Origin: a virus
Length of the DNA stretch: 28,442 nucleotides
IMG/VR virus record: IMGVR_UViG_3300025127_000192
Coordinates: 1 to 28,442 of that record
Strand: one strand, 5' to 3'
Shown here: positions 22,701 to 28,442 of the stretch, piece after piece
Layout: each line of letters starts with the position of its first letter
Numbering within the stretch: position 1 is the stretch's first letter
Program-made: the position numbers and the translations under genes
Notes under the pieces: generated by a model
What the model saw: the letters and a program-made list of their open reading frames with translations, nothing else
What the model was told of the DNA's origin: nothing
Database searches by the model: none

Positions 22701-25700
22701 AGTACAGGTAGTGGTATCTATTCTAATGATGGTGTAACTGCATATCACACAGATATTAATGCAGTATATAATCCATTACAAAGAAGTTACCATGTAAAAT
22801 GCTCTAATCGTGCTGTTATACAGGCGGTATCAGTGTTTGCTGTTGGTTATGCTGATCACTTCATTGCTGAAGATGGTGGTGATATGTCAGTTACTAACTC
22901 TAACTCTAACTTCGGTTCTAACGCTATGCGTTCTATCGGATTTAGTGATACATCATTCACTAAAGATGCATTAGGAGAAATAACACATATCATTCCTCCT
23001 AGAAATATTGAGTCAACTGACACTAACTTCTATTGGGAAGCGATTGATACACAAAATACAACAAACTCTAAAATATTTTTAACAGGAAGAACAGAACCTG
23101 CAGTTATTACCTCAGGTGGTAGTAAGTTCCAATCAGGAAACATTAGTCAAACTATAGGTGGTGTTACATGGGTATTGGGAACAACTAATGGTGTAGTTAC
23201 AAGCATAGTAAGTTACAGTGGATTAGAAACATCAAACTTCCAACCAGGTGATATAGTTACTATTGATGCTGCTGGTCTTTATCCTAATGCAATAGGTCTT
23301 CCTTGTACACTGACTATTGGTGGATCATTAACTACTAAAGCAGGTAAGTTTACTGTTGGTGGTAGAAATAAGAATAAAGATGGTACTACAGTAAAAGATA
23401 AGATATATGTTCCACTATATGTGAGTGGTTCAGCATCTACCTCTGAACAATATGCAGAGATTGATCCTGCTAACTCACCTCAGGGTAATATATTTGATTG
23501 GGATACTACTGCTAATCAGTGGTATGTCAACGTTGCAGTTGGTTCTAACACTATTTTCAACACTATAAATGGTAACCAAGCTAAGTATAGTGCTAGTGGT
23601 ATTCTATCAACACCTAGTTCTTATCTTAAGAGAATTGTAGATGAAAGAGTTGATAATGATAAGATATACAGATTACGCTATACAACTAAGAGAAATCCAA
23701 CTACAGGAATCTTACCATCATATCCACAAACAGGTTATGTTCTTCAAATTAAGAAGGGAAGTGGTATTGCAGGTGTAGGTGATAGATTCACTGATGGTTC
23801 TAACTTACTATTACTTAACAAGAGATTCCTTGCATGGGAAACAGTTGCAAGATATAAGGCAGCAAACCCATCATATACTGTACCTGATATAGGTGGTAAT
23901 GGTGGTGATTGGAATTGTCAGGATGATATTATCAGTATAGTAGATGCTGTGGCTTATAACTTACGATACGGTGGTAATGATGAGGTATGGGATGCAGCAA
24001 ATTTATATAATAACCTACCAGCTGGACAGTACCTAGGATCAAGAGATGTCATCGTTGCAATGATTGACACATACTTGAGACCCCTTATGCAGAGTGTGAT
24101 TTACAACACTGCAGTCACAGGTGCTATATTGAACAGAGACCCAGCAAACTCTGCTAATATATTCTATGATCAAGTTACCATAAACAATCCTGCAAACCTT
24201 AACTATGCTCAGGGTACTTGTGCTAACGTAAGAAACTCTTCTTATACATTACTGAATATTATCACAACTGCATTAGGAACCGATGCATCACCAGGTAACT
24301 TAGGTGGTGTTAGTAGAACTCCTCCTAGTGCTACTTACACTAGAAGATCTGGATTTGAGTTTGATGATGTGTATTATGTCTATGATGTTGAAGAGATCAC
24401 ACCATATGCATTTGATGGAACTAATGAAACACCAGGTGTTTACTACTTAACTATTGTTAAAGCATCTGTGGGTGTAGATACTTCAGTGTTACCAGGTAAT
24501 ACATTTAAGTTCAGTCAAGACACTGATACATTAATACCTACAATTGATATTGATAACCCAGTTAGTGATCCTATCATTGCAAGAAGTAGTGCTGATCCAG
24601 TACTGATAGGTAGTGTTAAAACTTCTACAGGTTTAAATGCTGCTACAACTGATCCTGCAGACCCATCATTCAGTATTACTAAAGAAGCAATCTCATGTTA
24701 CTTCTATGAATACTTTAATAATGAATTAGAATGGTCATGGACTGGTAAGAACTCTCCTACAAGTCAGTTATCACATACTGTTAACCTTAATAATCTTGAT
24801 GGTACACATGGTGCTACCACAGTTCTTCTTCAATCTGGAGATGGTGGTGGTGAGATAAGAAAGATTGATATTAATCCAACCAGAACTGGTGATACTTATG
24901 AAATAGAACTTAGAAGACCATCAACGATACGTTCTGGTAACCATACATTTGAATACGTTGGTTTCGGTCCAGGTAACTATTCAACTGCATTCCCAATCAA
25001 ACAGACCAAGATTCTTTCTCCTGAGGAGCAAAAGTATGCTCAGTCACTCAAAGAGCAAGGTGGTATTGCATTCTACTCAGGTCTTAATAGTAATGGTGAC
25101 TTGTATATTGGTAACACAGTTATTAACGCTGTTACTGGTAAGACAACAGAGAACCAAATTACTGAACTTGATAGTTTAACAATCAAAGATACCTTAACTG
25201 TTATTGGTGGATCTGGTAACATATTAAATAGTAATTTCCAAGGACCTGTAACATTCCTTAAATCAATTACAGGTGAAGGTGATAACATATTCTCAAGTAT
25301 AAGTTTGAGGAACCCTGATGGTATAATTAGTAAACTTATTAACAATGATGCTATACCTACAGGTGGTGCTACAGGTGACTTCCAATTTAACACTGATCCA
25401 CAACATGGTGGATACTTTGGATGGTCTAAGGGTGCTGATGGAGTATGGAGGACTTCTGGTTTAACAGAGTTAGATAAGATACATTCATATAAAGATGGTA
25501 GTAACTATTGTTTAAATATTGGATCTGACATAGTAGATCTCAGCAGTGATACAACGATAAATACTAATTATGCATTAGATATTACAACCAATCAAAGAAT
25601 TGGTGGATATCTTGATATTGGAAGTCCTTCTAATAAAGGAACATCAATATCTTCTAACACTGCAAGTAAGGATACTCAGTTGAGTGTATTCCAAAATTGG

Positions 25701-26243
25701 ACTAACAACACAAGTGTATTCAAACCAATAGAAGTTACAATTCAACCTGGTGCATTCTCTGGTGCTGCTGGCTCATCTCTCATAGATTTGAGAAATGGAT
25801 CTGATAGCGTCTTTAATGTAGATAAGGATGGTAACGTTGCTATTAAAGAAGGATCTACATATGGTATATCTGATAATGCATTCTTCTTGACATTGACTGC
25901 TGCCTCTAGTTCTAACACATCAACTGGAGAAATGCAATTTGTAGCAGAGGTCAATACATCTGCTGGTTTATATGAATATACAGGTGCAGCAAAAGGTGGT
26001 GTTAAAACTGGAGTATCCTTTGGTTATAAAACTGCTACTGATATAAACTCATTTAAAACTATTGGAGGTGCTACTGGAGGTGGAATGTATTGGAGTTCAT
26101 TCAATGCAAGATCTATATTATTATTCGTTAACGGTGTTCTACAAGAACCATACAATGAGTATGATTTTGATGGATCAACATTATATTTAAATTTTGATCC
26201 AGCAAATGGCACTAAGTTTTTCATTCGTGCTTTAGCAAACTAA
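19797..26243 (+). CDS. Giant virion structural protein, fibre/adhesin-like (2148 aa)
   Basis: 2148-aa beta-rich protein of the large structural type found in T4-like cyanophages (some annotated as tail fibre or VrlC-like). N-terminus MALTRLQNIISSVEG, then NPDDFDATDAIDNKGNSPIR and PFKTIARAVLEVARYSY (about 21-55), a conserved opening that resembles a parallel beta-helix entry (PFKTI...ILLYPGDH). Residues about 218-560 hold four related repeats ending in a YPR phrase (consensus TGI-x-x-x-TVG-GHG-x5-VKIA-N-SL-F-C-MD...KTYPR). A long beta-helix-like middle follows. The C-terminus includes GGSGNILNSNFQGPVTFLKS and LLFVNGVLQEPYNEYDF, typical of phage fibre ends. Preceded by a late promoter. Probably a host-contact fibre or baseplate-attached appendage; no depolymerase site identified. 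Confidence 0.82.
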   Translation: MALTRLQNIISSVEGRILYVNPDDFDATDAIDNKGNSPIRPFKTIARAVLEVARYSYVSAGNADDKFDQFTILLYPGDHIVDNRPGAEAYAIQGGNYVAGVGTFTDTPQAGNYAWNAATKQYDDLYKITNGPRGGLIIPRGTSIIGLDLRKTKIRPKYVPSGGTNTAPTEVTLNYTADPNNLSQLTIDQVGVGGVPTDINDLILESAFEKGVLGPKYFTPTASTYTASSGDLVLDIGAGHGLTINDYVKINTNSLKFECSMDGNSQRKTYPRPTDPYANTQIPVDSVTNNTITVNVGASPNVQHNVTNATYSPTTGIMQVTVGSGHGISAGETVKIADNAMRFTCDMDNTGDVKTYPRNLIKTFTATDAAYNPNTGIVTITVAGHGMDDGSWVKIADDSLTFSCGFGGAVGAAAEKTYPRSTDPISGHWIPVSNTTTDTFDIQCLHDVPSTNLDVHTFVSAVTGGITHKVDKAFDAPVEVVAADDAAGTIDLQVGRSPIVNFDVTNAAYAPVTGILELTIGAHAFVVGQHIKLAANSLQFTCTLDGNTVTKSYPRASGEGANAGNPDYAYERSLEITAVTATTITINVNSGGNPISDTSAHTYVGGTATNAVIAGGNYNHTWQVGYTATAGITSGGDYVHTFISALADSVVAETGVVVIEPGTKISSIDTQLGSSTIKVNLSKPHAYTSANGYSSNTSETGKIVKVPYEDDNSRAALFRITGGCYFWQFTMLDGDPVGIYNTATVEPQASWPGLVSPIRSHTKLTIFEFASQHDLFHFYRKVADSITLINAEKIEPKIQENRIVGALGDQVNIVSVSRNSNIVTVQLEEELNLTANNYVVIAGDVTGNAGINPYYVGEKQVSSVITKTQFTFQLSPSDETGLNSLEVDQDVNTANWQVTYTPSGCTAQVEIDTVESASPYIFNISLRSTYGTCGMHADGSRASGFKSMVVAQYTGISLQKDDGAFLKYSTGSGIYSNDGVTAYHTDINAVYNPLQRSYHVKCSNRAVIQAVSVFAVGYADHFIAEDGGDMSVTNSNSNFGSNAMRSIGFSDTSFTKDALGEITHIIPPRNIESTDTNFYWEAIDTQNTTNSKIFLTGRTEPAVITSGGSKFQSGNISQTIGGVTWVLGTTNGVVTSIVSYSGLETSNFQPGDIVTIDAAGLYPNAIGLPCTLTIGGSLTTKAGKFTVGGRNKNKDGTTVKDKIYVPLYVSGSASTSEQYAEIDPANSPQGNIFDWDTTANQWYVNVAVGSNTIFNTINGNQAKYSASGILSTPSSYLKRIVDERVDNDKIYRLRYTTKRNPTTGILPSYPQTGYVLQIKKGSGIAGVGDRFTDGSNLLLLNKRFLAWETVARYKAANPSYTVPDIGGNGGDWNCQDDIISIVDAVAYNLRYGGNDEVWDAANLYNNLPAGQYLGSRDVIVAMIDTYLRPLMQSVIYNTAVTGAILNRDPANSANIFYDQVTINNPANLNYAQGTCANVRNSSYTLLNIITTALGTDASPGNLGGVSRTPPSATYTRRSGFEFDDVYYVYDVEEITPYAFDGTNETPGVYYLTIVKASVGVDTSVLPGNTFKFSQDTDTLIPTIDIDNPVSDPIIARSSADPVLIGSVKTSTGLNAATTDPADPSFSITKEAISCYFYEYFNNELEWSWTGKNSPTSQLSHTVNLNNLDGTHGATTVLLQSGDGGGEIRKIDINPTRTGDTYEIELRRPSTIRSGNHTFEYVGFGPGNYSTAFPIKQTKILSPEEQKYAQSLKEQGGIAFYSGLNSNGDLYIGNTVINAVTGKTTENQITELDSLTIKDTLTVIGGSGNILNSNFQGPVTFLKSITGEGDNIFSSISLRNPDGIISKLINNDAIPTGGATGDFQFNTDPQHGGYFGWSKGADGVWRTSGLTELDKIHSYKDGSNYCLNIGSDIVDLSSDTTINTNYALDITTNQRIGGYLDIGSPSNKGTSISSNTASKDTQLSVFQNWTNNTSVFKPIEVTIQPGAFSGAAGSSLIDLRNGSDSVFNVDKDGNVAIKEGSTYGISDNAFFLTLTAASSSNTSTGEMQFVAEVNTSAGLYEYTGAAKGGVKTGVSFGYKTATDINSFKTIGGATGGGMYWSSFNARSILLFVNGVLQEPYNEYDFDGSTLYLNFDPANGTKFFIRALAN

Positions 26244-26244
26244 T

Positions 26245-26251
26245 CTAAATA
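26245..26251 (+). promoter_or_regulatory. Late promoter motif (CTAAATA) for the second fibre gene
   Basis: CTAAATA two bases after the stop of the giant gene and 24 bases before the next ATG; AGGAA at about 26258-26262 may serve as ribosome site. Same variant as the minus-strand motif at 7601. Confidence 0.6.
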
Positions 26252-26274
26252 TAGTATAGGAAACTGCAAAATAA

Positions 26275-28442
26275 ATGGCATTAACCAGGATTACATCCAA
26301 TGTTATTAAGGATCAAACTATCCAAGAGGGTAAGTTTGATAAAACCTATTTGGACGCTACTCAAGCGGATATAGCAACGCAAAAGATTACCTTTCAATCT
26401 GATCTAGAGATCAAGGTTGGAAGTACTGGTGCTACTTACTTTAATGCTTCTTCAAATTTAGTAACAATAACAGCAACTCAACCACAAGATCCAGCATTAA
26501 CAATCGGGCAAGGAAATATAACACTTGATAATGGTAGTATTACTTTAGTTGGTACAAACAGTGTTAACACTCCATTTTTAAATTTAAACAATGACGGTAC
26601 TTTTGCTTCACCTGCATTATATTTTAATAATTCTTTAAGTACTGGTATATTTCGTAGTGATACTCCTGATACATTTGGAATAACTGTTGGTGGTGTAAGT
26701 CAACTTGAATTGACTGCAACAGATATAACATTTAAAAATAGAAATTTAAAGATTCTTTCAGAAATATCTTCATTTGATACAGCAATAAGATATGATTTAG
26801 CAAGTTCCACAATGAGATTTGGTGGAACAACTAATGTATTAGAAATATACACTGGTTCTGATGCAGTAATTAATGTAAGAAGTATCAATACACTTGGTCA
26901 AGCATTTGCAGGTGATGAGAATAGAGTTGGTATAAACACTAATGATCCTGGTGCAACTCTCGATGTTAATGGTACTATAAAAGCAACCAGTTATCAAAAC
27001 TTAACTCTAACAGATTTCCCAGTAGTAACTCCAATAAAGGGTGGTACTGGATTAACACAACTTGGTCAACCAGAACAGTTATTAAGAGTTAATCAAGCAG
27101 GTAACTCATTAGAATACTTTACAGATAATCCTGGTGACGTTAGTAACCTTGCTGGTTTTGGTGTAACAGGTGATCCTCATGTATATAATGTGACTGCTAG
27201 AGGTACATCTGGTGGTAATCTAACACTAACAATAGATACACCTGGCGTTGCTTCATTCTCAGTACACACTGAAGACGTACCACAGTATGTTAAAGTATTT
27301 GGTATAAACACAAAAGATATTGATCAGTATGATGCAGACACTGCAGGTACTACAGTATTCAGTAACTGGGCAAACAGTATTGATGAACTATCTGCAGCAA
27401 ATGCTTCACCACAAGGTTCTAGTAATAGTGCAGCAGTAAACTACACATATTATGCTGCATTAATGAATGTAAAAACTGGTGTTGTTTCTTCATTAAAGAA
27501 ACTAAAACATAGTGCTAATAATACACAGGATTATATTACTAACGATGCATTGAGTTCATTTAACGAACAAAGATATAATAGTGTTGCTATCTACAGACCT
27601 GATTCTTCACATGGTATTTTATTATATCGTTATACAAGTGATGTTGCAGGTGTCATTGACAGAGATGGAAATTCATTACCAGGTCATTTACAATCTAAAC
27701 TAAATCTAATAGCAATAATAGGTCAAAGAGATATTGGTTCATCAACTACAACTCTATTTACATATAGAGATTATGGTCCTTATGATAAAACTACTTGGGG
27801 TGATTTTAATAGTGACAAATCATATAATCCTAATTACCAAAAGATTAAAACTGTACCATGTCAGTTAACAACATCTGAAGTTTCAACATATGGTCCTTAT
27901 CCTGGTTTCTCAGAAAGAAAAGTTACTGCTGTAGATAGAAATAATAATGTTATTACAATAAGTGATGCTGAAACTGTTAATGCAACTTTTGATGCAACTG
28001 ATACAGCATCAGCATATATCAGCAACAGTTACCTCCAAGTAACACATGATGATACTGCATCACTTGAGAAAGTTATAGCAAGTGCTATAGCAAAAGGTTT
28101 GAACTCATTGTTATTATTAGGTGGAACTTATCACGTTAAATATCTTACTATACCTGATAACTTCTCCCTAAACGGATCTGGTAAAGCAACTATAATTAAG
28201 AAACAATATTTTGACACATCATATCAAGGAACTTCAAACCCAGAGTATTCGAGATTTTACTCTGCTATATGGATGAGAAATCCATGGGGAGCAAATGGTA
28301 GTTATGGAGATCGTACTGAAGGTGCTAATCTTTATAGTGATAATACATCTCTTGCTATTAAAGACAGTAGTATTAAATCATTAGTTGTTGATGGTAACTA
28401 TAACTCTAATTTGAGATTAGGAGATAGTACAAGACCTGAAGG
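26275..28442 (+). CDS. Tail fibre / pectate-lyase-like beta-helix protein, 3' end outside window
   Basis: Open frame of 722 codons running off the window with no stop. N-terminus MALTRITSNVIKDQTIQEGK begins like the neighbour (MALTR), hinting at a shared attachment segment. Residues about 50-220 are shallow beta repeats; then GINTNDPGATLDVNGTIKAT (about 221-240), a phrase frequent in phage fibres, and PIKGGTGLTQLGQPEQLLRV. At bases 28081-28200, AIAKGLNSLLLLGGTYHVKY and LTIPDNFSLNGSGKATII match the start of a right-handed beta-helix of the pectate lyase-like fold. The helix itself lies mostly outside the window. Likely a receptor-binding or polysaccharide-contacting fibre; enzymatic activity cannot be judged. 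Confidence 0.85.
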   Translation, partial: MALTRITSNVIKDQTIQEGKFDKTYLDATQADIATQKITFQSDLEIKVGSTGATYFNASSNLVTITATQPQDPALTIGQGNITLDNGSITLVGTNSVNTPFLNLNNDGTFASPALYFNNSLSTGIFRSDTPDTFGITVGGVSQLELTATDITFKNRNLKILSEISSFDTAIRYDLASSTMRFGGTTNVLEIYTGSDAVINVRSINTLGQAFAGDENRVGINTNDPGATLDVNGTIKATSYQNLTLTDFPVVTPIKGGTGLTQLGQPEQLLRVNQAGNSLEYFTDNPGDVSNLAGFGVTGDPHVYNVTARGTSGGNLTLTIDTPGVASFSVHTEDVPQYVKVFGINTKDIDQYDADTAGTTVFSNWANSIDELSAANASPQGSSNSAAVNYTYYAALMNVKTGVVSSLKKLKHSANNTQDYITNDALSSFNEQRYNSVAIYRPDSSHGILLYRYTSDVAGVIDRDGNSLPGHLQSKLNLIAIIGQRDIGSSTTTLFTYRDYGPYDKTTWGDFNSDKSYNPNYQKIKTVPCQLTTSEVSTYGPYPGFSERKVTAVDRNNNVITISDAETVNATFDATDTASAYISNSYLQVTHDDTASLEKVIASAIAKGLNSLLLLGGTYHVKYLTIPDNFSLNGSGKATIIKKQYFDTSYQGTSNPEYSRFYSAIWMRNPWGANGSYGDRTEGANLYSDNTSLAIKDSSIKSLVVDGNYNSNLRLGDSTRPE

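Noticed and set aside
1-28442. tRNA genes, CRISPR arrays, insertion sequences, introns or attachment sites
   Set aside because: No cloverleaf, spaced direct repeat, transposase or terminal inverted repeat was recognised; a tRNA search program would be needed to exclude tRNAs fully.

Overview
The window is a stretch of an AT-rich, tightly packed T4-like myovirus (contractile-tailed phage) of marine cyanobacteria. Three things support this. It has T4-type replication genes (gp33, gp59, gp32) and T4-type baseplate, hub and head-completion genes (gp53, gp48, gp4, gp54-like, gp26, gp27, gp5). It carries cyanobacterial auxiliary genes: a heme oxygenase and a CP12-type Calvin-cycle regulator. It also has the T4 late promoter motif TATAAATA ahead of structural gene blocks. 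A Prochlorococcus or Synechococcus host is inferred; low GC leans towards Prochlorococcus.

Layout. (1) Bases 1-4411, plus strand: heme oxygenase (its 5' end lies outside the window), a small protein, PhoH, a PD-(D/E)XK exonuclease, gp33, gp59, a DUF1825-like protein and gp32. Most are joined by 1-11 base stop/start overlaps. gp32 has its own consensus sigma-70 promoter and is followed by a terminator. (2) Bases 4512-4694: a 60-aa unknown gene facing a minus-strand block, with a two-way terminator between them. (3) Bases 7566 down to 4769, minus strand: gp4, a conserved unknown, gp48-like, gp53 and a 59-aa ORF. (4) Bases 7602-17572, plus strand: the tail tube initiator/hub/tape-measure operon, driven by overlapping late promoters. 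It contains gp54-like, gp26 with a probable -1 frameshift extension, two tape-measure-like proteins, gp27, a CP12 protein, a lysozyme-less gp5 and a separate beta-helical needle protein. (5) Bases 17573-19740: an accessory island with its own sigma-70 promoters. It holds three tiny genes, a cysteine-rich miniprotein, a glycine-zipper lipoprotein and an orphan DNA methyltransferase. (6) Bases 19797 to the end: two very large fibre/adhesin-type structural genes, each behind a late promoter motif. The second runs off the window. No gene-free gap exceeds 300 bases.

How it works together. The left block provides DNA replication, late-transcription licensing and host bilin metabolism. The central blocks build the baseplate, hub spike and tail length ruler. 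CP12 sits inside the hub operon, so a host carbon-flux regulator appears to be made with late structural proteins. The most interesting observation is at the end of gp26: a canonical U_UUU_UUC slippery heptamer in the correct frame, followed by an uninterrupted -1 frame leading into a small helical ORF just before the tape-measure genes. This matches the lambda G/GT tail-chaperone arrangement.
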